NCBI RefSeq assembly: GCF_004564275.1
Contig: NZ_SPDV01000007.1
Location: 124,001-188,000 of the forward strand
Direction: 5' to 3'
Source: Sphingomonas parva (ex Maeng et al. 2020)
Lineage (GTDB): Bacteria > Pseudomonadota > Alphaproteobacteria > Sphingomonadales > Sphingomonadaceae
DNA: 64,000 bases
The notes below the pieces were generated by a model that was not told the DNA's origin, made no database searches, and worked only from the letters and a program-made list of their open reading frames with translations. Positions within the stretch are counted from its first letter, which is position 1; every line of letters starts with the position of its first letter. Position numbers and translations under genes: made by a program. Positions 39,621-48,773 of this stretch are shown piece after piece.

Positions 39621-40304
39621 TCAGAGCGCGTTGATCGCCGCGTGAACCTTTGCTTCCGCATCCTTGCGGGGGAGCCCGGGCGGTATCGCCTCTCCGAAGT
39701 GCATCGTCACCACGCCCGGCCGCTTCACGAAGCTCCGCCGCGGCCAGACCTTGCCGCTGTCGAGCGACAGGGGCACCACCGGCAGGTCGAGCGCGCGGTA
39801 GAGGCCGGCGAAGCCGGGCTGCAGGGGCGGCGTCTCCCCGACCGGAACGCGCGTGCCTTCCGGGAAGATGACGATCGGCCGGCCTTCGGCGACGGTCTCT
39901 GCCGCGGCGCGGAGCATGCGCCTGAGGGCGGTCGCCCCGCCGGCGCGCTCGACGGGGATCAGGCCGTAAGAGCGGGCGAGCCGACCCCAGACCGGTATCT
40001 CGGCGAGCTCGCGCTTCATCACGATCCCCGGATTGTCGAGGATCGCGACCAGCTCCATCGTCTCGTACATCGACTGGTGCTTGGCCGCGATCAGCACCGG
40101 TCCGCTCGGCACCGCGCCCTCGATCCGGGTGCGGATGCCGAGCAGCACGGCGGCGCACCAACGATGATAGAGCGCCCAGCCGCGCGCGATCGCGCGGACC
40201 GCCGGACGGCCGCCGACCAATCCGATCGGCACCGCCACCAGGATGGCGACCACCGTGACGCTGTAGAAGACGATCAGGAAGGCGATCGAACGGACGAGGT
40301 TCAT
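39621..40304 (-). CDS. 1-acyl-sn-glycerol-3-phosphate acyltransferase (PlsC-like)
   Basis: A 227-residue lysophospholipid acyltransferase, membrane-attached by an N-terminal hydrophobic segment (IAFLIVFYSVTVVAILVAV). The catalytic motif appears as H76-QSMY-E81, HX4E rather than HX4D. The phosphate-binding motif FPEGTRVPVGE and the PGFAGLYRALDLPVVPL block are intact. Its ATG overlaps the ydcF-type stop by one base (TGATG). Last gene of the ftsE-ftsX-ydcF-plsC run. Confidence 0.92.
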   Translation of the reverse strand: MNLVRSIAFLIVFYSVTVVAILVAVPIGLVGGRPAVRAIARGWALYHRWCAAVLLGIRTRIEGAVPSGPVLIAAKHQSMYETMELVAILDNPGIVMKRELAEIPVWGRLARSYGLIPVERAGGATALRRMLRAAAETVAEGRPIVIFPEGTRVPVGETPPLQPGFAGLYRALDLPVVPLSLDSGKVWPRRSFVKRPGVVTMHFGEAIPPGLPRKDAEAKVHAAINAL

Positions 40305-40834
40305 CAGACGCCGACCAGCACCGCCGCGCGGCGCAGCAGATATTTGTTATATTCGGTGAACAGCGCCCGGAAGCTGGGGTTGCTCGCCACCGCATCGCCG
40401 ATCACTTCGACATCGCCCCCGAGGCGCCGCGAGAGTTCGAAGCGTGCCCGCGGCATGTGCCAGTCGGTGGTGACGAGCCGCAGGCTGCGGAACCTGTGCT
40501 TCTCCATCCAGCGCGCGACCTCCTCCGCATTCGAGCGCGTATCGACCGATTCCCGGCCGAGATCGATGCAGCAGCGGAACAGGGCGTCGTTGCCCGGATA
40601 TTCGGCGGCGAGCTCGGGCGGGCGGACGGTTCGTGCGACGCCGGAGACGAGCATCCGCTTGGCCACGCCCCGTTTCAGCAGATCGAGGCCGCGCTCCATG
40701 CGGTAGGCGCCGCCGGTGAGCACGACCACGGCATCGGTCCGCTCGTCGCCGGCCGGCTGCGGCAGCAGCACCGCGAACGCGGCGTAGCCGAGCAGGTAGA
40801 GCAAAACGACGAAAGACAAGGCACGCGAGATCAC
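40304..40834 (-). CDS. YdcF/SanA (DUF218) family protein
   Basis: A 176-residue DUF218 protein, membrane-anchored by ALSFVVLLYLLGYAAFAVLL. Core motifs: DAVVVLTGGAYRMERGLDLL, SRSNAEE-like DTRSNAEEVARWM, and LVTTDWHMPRARFELSRRL. The family affects envelope barrier functions in E. coli (SanA, ElyC). The GTG start overlaps the ftsX stop (GTGA). Confidence 0.9.
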   Translation of the reverse strand: MISRALSFVVLLYLLGYAAFAVLLPQPAGDERTDAVVVLTGGAYRMERGLDLLKRGVAKRMLVSGVARTVRPPELAAEYPGNDALFRCCIDLGRESVDTRSNAEEVARWMEKHRFRSLRLVTTDWHMPRARFELSRRLGGDVEVIGDAVASNPSFRALFTEYNKYLLRRAAVLVGV

Positions 40835-41727
40835 AACATCCTCCCCAAGGCGCGGAGGATCGTCGCCCGCGCCACTACCGTCGCCAGCGCGACGCCAAAA
40901 ACCGGCAAGGCCACCAGCACCGCCCAGCTCAACACCGGCAGATGCGCGGAGCCGAGCAGATCCGAGCCGAGCGCGCCGACGCGCGCGCCGATGACCAGAA
41001 GAACGAGCGAGGCGGCGATCAGCCCCACGATGCCGCCGAACAGCGCGTCGAGCGCAATGCGGCGCTGGAACAGGCGGGCGACCTGGACATCGGTCGCGCC
41101 CATCAGGTGAAGCACCTCGATCGTGCTGCGATGGGTATCGAGCGACGCGCGCGCGGCGAGCACGACGGTTGCCGCTGTCGCCCCGATCATCAGCAGCACC
41201 AGCGCCCCGGCCAGCCACCGCAACGCGCGGATCAGCCCGGCGAGCGGCGCCAGCCACTGGGCATTGTCGTCGACCCGCGCAGACGGCGCGACCTCGGTCA
41301 CCGCGGCGCGCAGGCTCTCCAGCCGCGCATAGGCCGCCGGCGAGAGATCGACCTCGATCATCGCCGGGATCGGCAGGTCGCCCTCGAGGCCTCCGGGGCC
41401 GAGCCAGGGCTCGAGCAGCGCCTCCATCTCTTCCGATCCGATCCGCCGAACGCTCTCGACGCCTTCCTGCCCCTCCAGCACGGCCAAAGCGGCGCGTGCC
41501 TGCGCCTCGCGCCGGTCGGGGTTGGGTTCGACGATCTGCACGGTCGCCCGCGTACCCGTATCCTCGTCGAGGCTCGACGCCGCAGTCCCGAGGCCAAGCC
41601 CGGCGGCAGCGGCGAGCACGGTCAGGAACATCATGATCGCGATTACCCACGGCATCGGACCGGAGAGACGCCCCTCCGGCAGCAGCCGCCGATCGGCGGC
41701 GCCGAACTTGCGGACGTTGCCCTTCAC
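40831..41727 (-). CDS. ftsX: Cell-division ABC transporter permease FtsX
   Basis: A 298-residue integral membrane protein. One helix follows the N terminus (PMPWVIAIMMFLTVLAAAAG), then an extracytoplasmic domain of about 130 residues. Three C-terminal helices follow, with LDTHRSTIEVLHLMGATDVQ and VARLFQRRIALDALFGG, the conserved cytoplasmic FtsX loop. With FtsE it controls murein hydrolysis at the septum. The ATG overlaps the ftsE stop (ATGA). Confidence 0.93.
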   Translation of the reverse strand: MKGNVRKFGAADRRLLPEGRLSGPMPWVIAIMMFLTVLAAAAGLGLGTAASSLDEDTGTRATVQIVEPNPDRREAQARAALAVLEGQEGVESVRRIGSEEMEALLEPWLGPGGLEGDLPIPAMIEVDLSPAAYARLESLRAAVTEVAPSARVDDNAQWLAPLAGLIRALRWLAGALVLLMIGATAATVVLAARASLDTHRSTIEVLHLMGATDVQVARLFQRRIALDALFGGIVGLIAASLVLLVIGARVGALGSDLLGSAHLPVLSWAVLVALPVFGVALATVVARATILRALGRML

Positions 41728-42470
41728 GGCTCGGCCCGGCGGGGCGGATGGCGCAGCGCGCCGGTCGGATCGAGCAGCTCGCCCCGATCGAGCCGGAGCA
41801 TCTCGGCCCGGCCGATGCTCGAGATCAGGTGGAGATCGTGGGTCGCGACGACGATGGTGGTGCCGAGCTTGTTGAGACTGTCGAACAGGTGGAGCAGGCG
41901 CTTGGCCATTTCCGGATCGACGTTGCCGGTCGGCTCATCCGCGACAAGCAGCTCCGGCCGCGCGATCACCGCGCGCGCGATTGCCACCCTCTGCTGCTCG
42001 CCGCCCGAGAGCGTGGCGGGACGCGCCGAGGCGCGGTGGCCGAGCCCGACCCAGGCGAGCATCTCCTTCACCGGAGTCTCGAGATCATGCTCCTCGACGC
42101 CCGCCACCCGCAGCGGCAGCGCGACATTGTCGTAGGCGGAAAGGTGCGGCACCAGCCGGAAATCCTGGAACACCACGCCGATCCGCCGGCGAAAGCCCGG
42201 CAGGCGCTTGCGCGGCATGGTCACGATGTCCTCGCCGAACAGCCGGATCAGTCCCCGGCTGGGGCGCTGGGCGAGGTAGAGCAGACGCAGCAATGACGTC
42301 TTGCCGGCGCCCGACGGTCCGGTGAGGAAGTAGAATCCCCCCTCGCGCAACGAAAAGCTGAGGTCCGAAAGCGTCTCCGCCCCCGTGCCGTAGCGCAGGC
42401 CGACATTGTCGAACTGGACGATGCTGCCGGGGATGTTCAGGCCCGCCTCCGCTCCACTGCCTCCCGCCAT
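41724..42470 (-). CDS. ftsE: Cell-division ATP-binding protein FtsE
   Basis: A 248-residue ABC ATPase. Walker A GPSGAGKTSLL, Q-loop VVFQDFRLVPHLSAYDNVAL, signature LSGGEQQRVAIARA, Walker B LLVADEPTGNVD and switch His in VVATHDLHLI. It has a glycine-rich extension of about 17 residues before the usual start. First gene of the ftsE-ftsX-ydcF-plsC unit, divergent from the MJ0042 protein gene with 134 bases between. Confidence 0.96.
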   Translation of the reverse strand: MAGGSGAEAGLNIPGSIVQFDNVGLRYGTGAETLSDLSFSLREGGFYFLTGPSGAGKTSLLRLLYLAQRPSRGLIRLFGEDIVTMPRKRLPGFRRRIGVVFQDFRLVPHLSAYDNVALPLRVAGVEEHDLETPVKEMLAWVGLGHRASARPATLSGGEQQRVAIARAVIARPELLVADEPTGNVDPEMAKRLLHLFDSLNKLGTTIVVATHDLHLISSIGRAEMLRLDRGELLDPTGALRHPPRRAEP

Positions 42471-42604
42471 TCAGGCTAGCTGGCGTCAATGGCATGCCGG
42501 GAGGCGCCGCGTAAACTACCCAAAACCGCGCATTTGCTTGCATGCGCAGCCAAACCTGTGCTTGGATTCGGCACAATTACAAAGCGAGCGGGGCCGCCCA
42601 AGAC

Positions 42605-43372
42605 ATGATCCTCAGCTGTCCAGCCTGCAACACGCGCTACGTCGTGCCGGACAGCGCTGTCGGCGCGTCGGGCCGCCAGGTCCGCTGCGCCAATTGCCGC
42701 CACAGCTGGTTCCAGGAGCCGGCGCCGGTCCGTCCCTCCGCCGCCGCGACGGCGGAGCCGGCCCGCGAGGCCGCGCCTCCGCCGCCCCCGCCTCCGCCGC
42801 CACCGCCCCCTCCGCCGGTGGCGCCGATCCAGATGCAGAAACGCGAGGTGCCGCACGCGACGGTTCGCCCCGCTGCCGACATCCTGGGCCCCGCTCCCGA
42901 ACCGGAAGCCGAGAATTTCGACGCGTTCGCGCACGAGCCGCCGTTCCGCCCGCGCCGCAACCGCGCCAAATTGTGGACCATCCTGGCAGTTGTCGCGGCG
43001 ATCGTGATGATCTCGGCCTGGGCGGCGATCCTCTATTTCGGAGTCCCCGGCACCGGCGGCAGCCTGGCGATCGGCCGCGGCGGCGGCACGGCGCTGACCA
43101 TCGAGGGCAAGGGCGAGCGCGGCAGGATGGCGAGCGGGAACGAGCTGCTCACCGTCAGCGGCCAGATCAAGAACCCGACCAATTCGGTACAGCGTGTGCC
43201 GCCGATCCGCGCCGAGCTGCGCGATGCGCAGGGGCGCGCCGTCTACACCTGGCCGATCTCGCCCCCCGTCTCGAAGCTGCAGCCGGGCGCCACCGCGACC
43301 TTCAACAGCGCAGAGGTGGACGTGCCGCGCGGCGCCACTGCGATCAACCTCAGCTTCGGCCCGGCCAGCTGA
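42605..43372 (+). CDS. MJ0042-type zinc-ribbon membrane protein
   Basis: A 255-residue protein. The zinc ribbon at the N terminus reads [14 protein letters not shown] then [10 protein letters not shown] (C-x2-C...C-x2-C). A long proline tract follows (about residues 60-80). A single membrane helix is at [20 protein letters not shown]. The C-terminal domain resembles DUF3426 ([20 protein letters not shown]). Family members are common and uncharacterised in alphaproteobacteria next to ftsEX. Confidence 0.85.
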   Translation: MILSCPACNTRYVVPDSAVGASGRQVRCANCRHSWFQEPAPVRPSAAATAEPAREAAPPPPPPPPPPPPPPVAPIQMQKREVPHATVRPAADILGPAPEPEAENFDAFAHEPPFRPRRNRAKLWTILAVVAAIVMISAWAAILYFGVPGTGGSLAIGRGGGTALTIEGKGERGRMASGNELLTVSGQIKNPTNSVQRVPPIRAELRDAQGRAVYTWPISPPVSKLQPGATATFNSAEVDVPRGATAINLSFGPAS

Positions 43373-43395
43373 GCGTGCGCGCGTCGAGGGTCTGA

Positions 43396-44499
43396 GTGCG
43401 GATCGGAATCCTCACCGGGGGCGGCGACGTACCGGGCCTCAATCCGTGCATCCGCTCGATCACCCTGTCGGCCGACGACCTCGGATGGGAGGTGGTCGGC
43501 TTCCGCCGCGGATGGGAAGGCGTGCTCGGGATCGACCCGACCGATTCGGAGAGCATCGCCCGGGGCAGCCTGACCCTGACGCGCGAGGGCGTGCGCGGCA
43601 TCGACCGGACGGGCGGCACCATCCTCCATACCTCGCGGCTGGATCCGCGGACCCTCGCAGCCGGCGACCAGACCACGAAGGTTCTCGACGTGCTCTCCGC
43701 GATGGGCGTCGACGCGATGATTACCCTGGGCGGGGACGGAACGTTGCGCTTTTCCGCGCATCTCTCCGAACAGGGCGTGCCGGTGATCTCCATCCCCAAG
43801 ACGATGGACAACGACGTCTACGGCACGGATTATTGCATCGGCTTTTCTACGGCGGTGAGCCGCTCGGTCGAGGCGATCAACGCGCTTCGTACGACGGTCG
43901 AGAGCCACGAGCGGATCGGCGTGATCGAGCTGTTCGGGCGGCGCAGCGGCGAGACGGCGCTGCTCGCCGGCTTTCTCGCCCAGGTCGATCGCACGGTGAT
44001 CTCCGAGGTGCCGGCCGATCTCGACCGGCTGCTGCCGCTGCTCGAGGAGGACAAGAGGTCCAGCCCCGGACATTATGCGATGTGCGTCGTCTCGGAAGGC
44101 GCGCGTCTCGAAGGGGAGAACGGCAATGGCGACAGCCAGCTGTCGCGATCGGCGAGCGAGCGCGACGACATCGGCGTCGGCCATCGCCTTGCCCGCGCCG
44201 TCAAGGCGCGGCTCGGCTGCGGGGTGGTGCTCCAGGAGCTCGCCTATCTCATGCGCGCCGGCGAGCCCGACGCGATGGACCGCATGGTCGGCCTCGCCTT
44301 CGGGGGCCTCGCCATCCAGCTGCTGCAGCGCGGCGAGGCAGGACGCATGGTGACATTGAAGGGCGGCAATTACGGCCACGTCCCGGCCGGCACCCTGCTC
44401 GAGGGCATCAAGAGCGTCGACGTGCCGAGCCTCTACGACCGGACGGCCTATCGCGCGAAGCTGATGCGCGTCGAGGGCATGCCGATGTTCCTCTACTGA
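43396..44499 (+). CDS. pfkA: 6-phosphofructokinase, mixed ATP/PPi signature
   Basis: A 367-residue phosphofructokinase that phosphorylates fructose 6-phosphate. N-terminal GILTGGGDVPGLN, phosphoryl-donor loop GGDGT (residues 112-116), catalytic PKTMDND (D138, D140), GRRSGETALLAG and CVVSEGARLEGE. The residue that matches E. coli Gly104 is G115, as in ATP enzymes. The one that matches Gly124 is K135, as in pyrophosphate enzymes. Sequence alone does not settle the donor, though G115 favours ATP. Confidence 0.93.
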   Translation: MRIGILTGGGDVPGLNPCIRSITLSADDLGWEVVGFRRGWEGVLGIDPTDSESIARGSLTLTREGVRGIDRTGGTILHTSRLDPRTLAAGDQTTKVLDVLSAMGVDAMITLGGDGTLRFSAHLSEQGVPVISIPKTMDNDVYGTDYCIGFSTAVSRSVEAINALRTTVESHERIGVIELFGRRSGETALLAGFLAQVDRTVISEVPADLDRLLPLLEEDKRSSPGHYAMCVVSEGARLEGENGNGDSQLSRSASERDDIGVGHRLARAVKARLGCGVVLQELAYLMRAGEPDAMDRMVGLAFGGLAIQLLQRGEAGRMVTLKGGNYGHVPAGTLLEGIKSVDVPSLYDRTAYRAKLMRVEGMPMFLY

Positions 44500-44513
44500 C
44501 CGCAAAAAGCCGA

Positions 44514-44542
44514 TTGCGCCCCCCGAAACCCTTTGCTAGAGG
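44514..44542 (+). promoter_or_regulatory. Possible promoter for tRNA-Leu
   Basis: TTGCGC (44514-44519), a 17-base spacer, then TAGAGG (44537-44542). The -35 is good and the -10 is weak. Transcription would begin near 44549, about 40 bases before the tRNA. Tentative. Confidence 0.3.
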
Positions 44543-44588
44543 CCCGCTCCTGCCAGCCACCGGGGCAGATCCTCCGGTGCAATCACGT

Positions 44589-44675
44589 GCGGTCGTGGCG
44601 GAACTGGTAGACGCGCAGCGTTGAGGTCGCTGTGGCCGAAAGGCCGTGGAAGTTCGAGTCTTCTCGACCGCACCA
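44589..44675 (+). tRNA. tRNA-Leu (anticodon GAG)
   Basis: The acceptor stem GCGGTCG pairs with CGACCGC, and the A discriminator is followed by an encoded CCA. The anticodon stem CAGCG/CGCTG closes the loop TTGAGGT, anticodon GAG at 44623-44625 (reads CUU/CUC). The variable arm TGGCCGAAAGGCC is long, as in class II leucine tRNAs, and the T arm has GTTCGAGTC. A CCTGCC/GGCAGG hairpin (44680-44697) follows. Confidence 0.97.
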
Positions 44676-44819
44676 TTTTCCTGCCCCTTCCGGCAGGCCC
44701 GACGAAAGCCTGGATCCAACACCCCCTTCCGGGGAGCCGCCTTTCGATTCCAGCCTCTGCGCGATCGCCCGGCAAGCTTTGCTGGATTTGCACGGGTCCC
44801 GTCGCTAGGCGTGCGCGCA

Positions 44820-46175
44820 ATGGCCACTTCCCCACCTTCGAGCCCACCTTCGAGCCGCGTCTTCGGCTTCTGGATTTGCCTCGCTTTGGTCATCGGCAAC
44901 ATGGTGGGATCCGGCGCGTTCCTCCTGCCGCAGGCGCTGGCACCGTTCGGCTGGAATGCGATCTTCGGCTGGATAGTGACGATCGCGGGCGCCCTGTGCC
45001 TCGCCTTCGTCTTCGCCACTCTGGCGCGGCACTTCCCGCGCGCCGGCGGCCCCTATGCCTTCTGCCGCGAGGCATTCGGGCGGGCGCCCGGCTTCGTCGT
45101 CGCCTGGAGCTACTGGATCTCGGTGTGGACCGCCAACGCGGCGATCTCGGTCGGCGCGACGAGCTATTTCGTCCACCTCTTTCCGAGCCTGGCCGGAGCG
45201 CCCGCCTGGATCGCCCTCGGCTTCGTCTGGACGTTCACGCTGATCAATTGCGTCAGCCTGCGCGGCGTCGGCGGCGTCCAGCTGGCGACGACGATCCTGA
45301 AGCTGCTGCCGCTCGCCGCGGCGATCGTGCTGACCCTGCTCGTCTCGAGCGGAGTCACGGATGCCTCGGCCCCGGTGCCGCCGCTGCGCGGCGAGGACAT
45401 CAGCCTCGCCGCGATTGCGGCGACCGTGACGCTGACGCTCTGGGCGATGGTCGGCTTCGAATCCGCCACGATTCCGGCGGGACACGTCGCCGACGCGGCC
45501 CGCACGATCCCGCGCGCGACCCTGATCGGCACGCTCGCCGCCGGGCTCATCTATCTCGTCGCCTGCTCGGGCGTCGCGCTGCTTCTGCCCGCCGAGCAGG
45601 CGAGCCAGTCGACCGCGCCGTTCGCCGATTTCATCGGCCGCTATTGGGGCGAGGGCCCGGCCTCGCTCGTCGCGGTCTTCGCGATGATCAGCGCGCTCGG
45701 TGCGCTGAACGGCTGGGTGCTGATCCAGGGCGAGATGCCGACCGCCCTCGCGCGCGACGGCATCTTTCCGGCATGGATGGCGAAGACCAGCGGCGCCGGC
45801 GTACCTGTCCGCGCCCATCTGATCTCCAGCAGCCTGGTGACCGTGCTGATCCTCGCCAACCAGGCGCGATCGGTCGGGGATCTGTTCGCGGTAACCGCGC
45901 TGATTTCGACCCTCGCATCGGTCGTCGCCTATCTCGCCTGCTCGATCGCGGCTCTTTGGCTCCAGCAGCGCGCCAGAATCGGTCGCTCGGCTGCGCTGAC
46001 CGCGGCGGCGCTGGCCGGAGCCCTCTACTCTTTATGGGCGATCTACGGCGCCGGCCGAGAGCCGGTGATCTGGGGGCTCGGCCTGCTGCTGAGCGGCGTC
46101 CCCGTCTACCTTCTGATGCGGCGCAACCGCGGGCAGGGCATGGGTGTTACGTCTGCTTCGGGACGAGAAGAATGA
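44820..46175 (+). CDS. APC-superfamily amino acid permease
   Basis: A 451-residue transporter with 12 hydrophobic segments. Core motifs of the arginine/agmatine-antiporter and amino-acid permease branch: [51 protein letters not shown] and [16 protein letters not shown]. Substrate unknown; cationic amino acids or polyamines are likely by family. Starts 145 bases after the tRNA. Its stop overlaps the msrB start (ATGA). Confidence 0.9.
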   Translation: MATSPPSSPPSSRVFGFWICLALVIGNMVGSGAFLLPQALAPFGWNAIFGWIVTIAGALCLAFVFATLARHFPRAGGPYAFCREAFGRAPGFVVAWSYWISVWTANAAISVGATSYFVHLFPSLAGAPAWIALGFVWTFTLINCVSLRGVGGVQLATTILKLLPLAAAIVLTLLVSSGVTDASAPVPPLRGEDISLAAIAATVTLTLWAMVGFESATIPAGHVADAARTIPRATLIGTLAAGLIYLVACSGVALLLPAEQASQSTAPFADFIGRYWGEGPASLVAVFAMISALGALNGWVLIQGEMPTALARDGIFPAWMAKTSGAGVPVRAHLISSSLVTVLILANQARSVGDLFAVTALISTLASVVAYLACSIAALWLQQRARIGRSAALTAAALAGALYSLWAIYGAGREPVIWGLGLLLSGVPVYLLMRRNRGQGMGVTSASGREE

Positions 46176-46591
46176 GCGGCATCATGGATGATCAGGAGAT
46201 AGAGCGCCTCGATCTCCCGGAGCGTGCTTGGCGGGAGCGCCTCTCCGACCAGCAATATCACGTGCTTCGCGAGGCCGGCACCGAACGGCCTTTCACCGGG
46301 CGTTACCTCAACAACAAGGAAGCCGGCGAATATCGCTGCGCCGGATGCGGCGAGCTGCTGTTTGACAGCAGCGCCAAATATGACAGCGGCAGCGGCTGGC
46401 CGAGTTTCACCGAGCCGGCCAGCCACGCGGTGAGCGAGCATGGCGACACCAGCCACGGCATGCGCCGCGTCGAGGTCCGCTGCGCCCGCTGCGACGGGCA
46501 CCTCGGCCATGTGTTCCCCGACGGGCCCGGGCCCACGGGGCTGCGCTATTGCGTCAACAGCGCATCGCTCGATTTCAAGCCGCGCAAATAG
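46172..46591 (+). CDS. msrB: Methionine-R-sulfoxide reductase B
   Basis: A 139-residue repair enzyme that reduces methionine-R-sulfoxide. Zinc-binding pairs C56-x2-C59 (CAGC) and C104-x2-C107 (CARC); catalytic C127 in [13 protein letters not shown]. Substrate-site block [13 protein letters not shown] and [19 protein letters not shown] split over two strands. Coupled to the permease gene by a 4-base overlap, an unusual pairing. Confidence 0.96.
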   Translation: MSGIMDDQEIERLDLPERAWRERLSDQQYHVLREAGTERPFTGRYLNNKEAGEYRCAGCGELLFDSSAKYDSGSGWPSFTEPASHAVSEHGDTSHGMRRVEVRCARCDGHLGHVFPDGPGPTGLRYCVNSASLDFKPRK

Positions 46592-46658
46592 ACTCGTATA
46601 AATCCCTAGGGGCTCGCCGCTTGTGACCGGGGGCCCTTCGCCCTATCCCTAGCGCCAC

Positions 46659-48773
46659 ATGGCCAGTGAAGCTCCGAAAAGGTCGCGGCTCAAGCGCACC
46701 CTGATTACGTTGTTCAAGGTCGGGCTGTACGGCTCGATCCTGGGTTTGATCGCCCTCGTCGTGGCGGTCGCCGTCGCGATGAGCCAGCTGCCCAGCTATT
46801 CCGAGCTCGTCCGCCGCGACAATCTGGGGCAGATGATCCGGGTTCGCGCGGCCGACGGATCGACCCTCGTCTCCCTCGGGCCGAGCTTCGGCCGATGGCT
46901 GAGCTCTGACCAGATCCCCGAGATCATGAAGAAGGCGATGGTCGCGGTCGAGGATCGCCGTTTCTATTATCACCCGGGCGTCGATCCGGTCGGCATCATC
47001 CGCGGCATCGGCGTGAGCTTCAGCCGGGACGACAAGGTCCGCGGCGTCTCGACGATCAGCCAGCAGCTCGCCCGCAACATCTTCCTGACCAGCGACCGCA
47101 GCTACGGCCGCAAGGTTCGCGAAGGAATCCTCGCTCTGGCGCTCGAGCGCCGCTTCTCGAAAGAGCAGATCCTCGAGCTCTACCTCAACCGCGTCTATTT
47201 CGGCGGCGGTGCATACGGCATCGACGCCGCGTCGCGCCGTTTCTTCGGCCATTCTGCGGATTCCCTCACTCTCTCGGAAGCCGCGATCATCGCCGGCCTG
47301 GTCAAGGCGCCGTCGAATTACTCGCCCACCGCCGACGCCGAAGCGGCGCGGGGACGCGCCGAGGTGGTCATCGACCTCATGCGGCGAAACGGCGACATCA
47401 CCAGCTCGGAGGCCTTCGCAGCCGAGCCCGCCGACGTCAGGATCGTTCCGACGCCGAAGCAGAACAGCGTCCGCTACTTCACCGACTGGGTGCTCCCGCA
47501 GCTCGATACGCTGATCGAGGAGAGCGTCGAGCCGATCGAGGTCTGGACGACGCTCGACCCCAACATGCAGAAGCTGGCCGATCAGGTGATCAATTCCGCC
47601 ACGCCGCAGGGCGCGCAGGGCGCACTGGTCGCGCTCGACCGCGACGGCTCGGTGCGCGCGATGGTGGGCGGCCGGGATTACGTCCAGTCGATCTACAACC
47701 GTGCGACCCAGGCGACCCGCCAGCCGGGCTCGTCGTTCAAGCTGTTCGTCTATCTCGCCGCGCTCGAATTCGGCTACACGCCGGAATCGGCGGTCGAGGA
47801 CAAGCCGATCACGATCAACGGCTGGAGCCCGCGCAATTCGAACCGCAATTTCGCCGGCGCGGTGACCCTCCGCCAGGCCTTCGCCCAGTCGATCAACACG
47901 GTCTCGGCGCAGCTCGCCCAGGAGGTCGGCTTCCGCACCGTCGCCGACATGGCGCAGCGCTTCGGCATCACCAGCAAGGTCAGCACACACCCCTCGATCG
48001 CGCTCGGCAGCTCCGAGGTTCGCCTGATCGACATGACCCGCGCTTATGCGTCGGTTGCCGCGCGGGGCACGGCGGTGGTTCCCTACGGCATCCGCCGGGT
48101 CACGACCGCGGAGGGCGAGCTCCTCTATCAGCACGATCCCGGCGAAGCGCGCGTGCTGGTCGCACCGCACGTGGCAGCCCAGATGACCGATCTTCTCCAG
48201 GCAGCGGTGATGACCGGAACCGGCCGCGCCGCCCAGATCGGCCGGCCGGTCGCCGGCAAGACCGGCACGACCAGCTCGAACAAGGACGGCTGGTTCCTCG
48301 GTTTCTCGAGCGGCCTCACCACCGGCATCTGGATGGGCCGGGACGACAACAAGGCAATTCCCGGCCTGCAGGGCGGACGTGCGCCGGCTCAGGCGTTCCA
48401 CGATTTCATGAGCCGCGCGGTGGCCAGCCGGCCGATCGAGCAGTTCCAGACCCAGGTGGCGCCGCCGGAATGGGCGACCGAGCCCGATCAGGAAGCCTGG
48501 TTCGACGCGCCGCCGAACTCTGCCGCCCAGGTCGATGCCGACGGCAATCCGATCGGCACGCCGGCCGAACCGGGCGGTGCGTCGCCGCCGGTCGAAGACC
48601 TTCGGCCGCAGCCCGACGAGAGCCTCGAGGATCTGGTCGAGCGGGCGACCAACCCCGATCGTCAGGAGCGCGTGCCGACGCCGCGCCGATCCGATGAGCG
48701 GGCGATACCGCCGCGCGAGCCGCGCTCAGGCGCCGATGCGGTGGAGCGCCGCCCCGTGGCGCCGCAACCATAA
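46659..48773 (+). CDS. Class A penicillin-binding protein (PBP1A family)
   Basis: A 704-residue bifunctional murein synthase. One membrane helix near residues 18-40. The glycosyltransferase domain has E98 in VAVEDRRFYYHPGVD, ISQQLARN and RRFSKEQILELYLNRVYF. The transpeptidase domain has SSFK at S358-K361, SIN at 411-413 and KTGT from K534. A proline/acid-rich tail of about 100 residues follows. It starts 68 bases after msrB. Confidence 0.96.
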   Translation: MASEAPKRSRLKRTLITLFKVGLYGSILGLIALVVAVAVAMSQLPSYSELVRRDNLGQMIRVRAADGSTLVSLGPSFGRWLSSDQIPEIMKKAMVAVEDRRFYYHPGVDPVGIIRGIGVSFSRDDKVRGVSTISQQLARNIFLTSDRSYGRKVREGILALALERRFSKEQILELYLNRVYFGGGAYGIDAASRRFFGHSADSLTLSEAAIIAGLVKAPSNYSPTADAEAARGRAEVVIDLMRRNGDITSSEAFAAEPADVRIVPTPKQNSVRYFTDWVLPQLDTLIEESVEPIEVWTTLDPNMQKLADQVINSATPQGAQGALVALDRDGSVRAMVGGRDYVQSIYNRATQATRQPGSSFKLFVYLAALEFGYTPESAVEDKPITINGWSPRNSNRNFAGAVTLRQAFAQSINTVSAQLAQEVGFRTVADMAQRFGITSKVSTHPSIALGSSEVRLIDMTRAYASVAARGTAVVPYGIRRVTTAEGELLYQHDPGEARVLVAPHVAAQMTDLLQAAVMTGTGRAAQIGRPVAGKTGTTSSNKDGWFLGFSSGLTTGIWMGRDDNKAIPGLQGGRAPAQAFHDFMSRAVASRPIEQFQTQVAPPEWATEPDQEAWFDAPPNSAAQVDADGNPIGTPAEPGGASPPVEDLRPQPDESLEDLVERATNPDRQERVPTPRRSDERAIPPREPRSGADAVERRPVAPQP

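Noticed and set aside
44589-44675. tRNA-Leu as a possible integration site
   Set aside because: No integrase, no direct repeat of the tRNA 3' end and no foreign-looking genes downstream.
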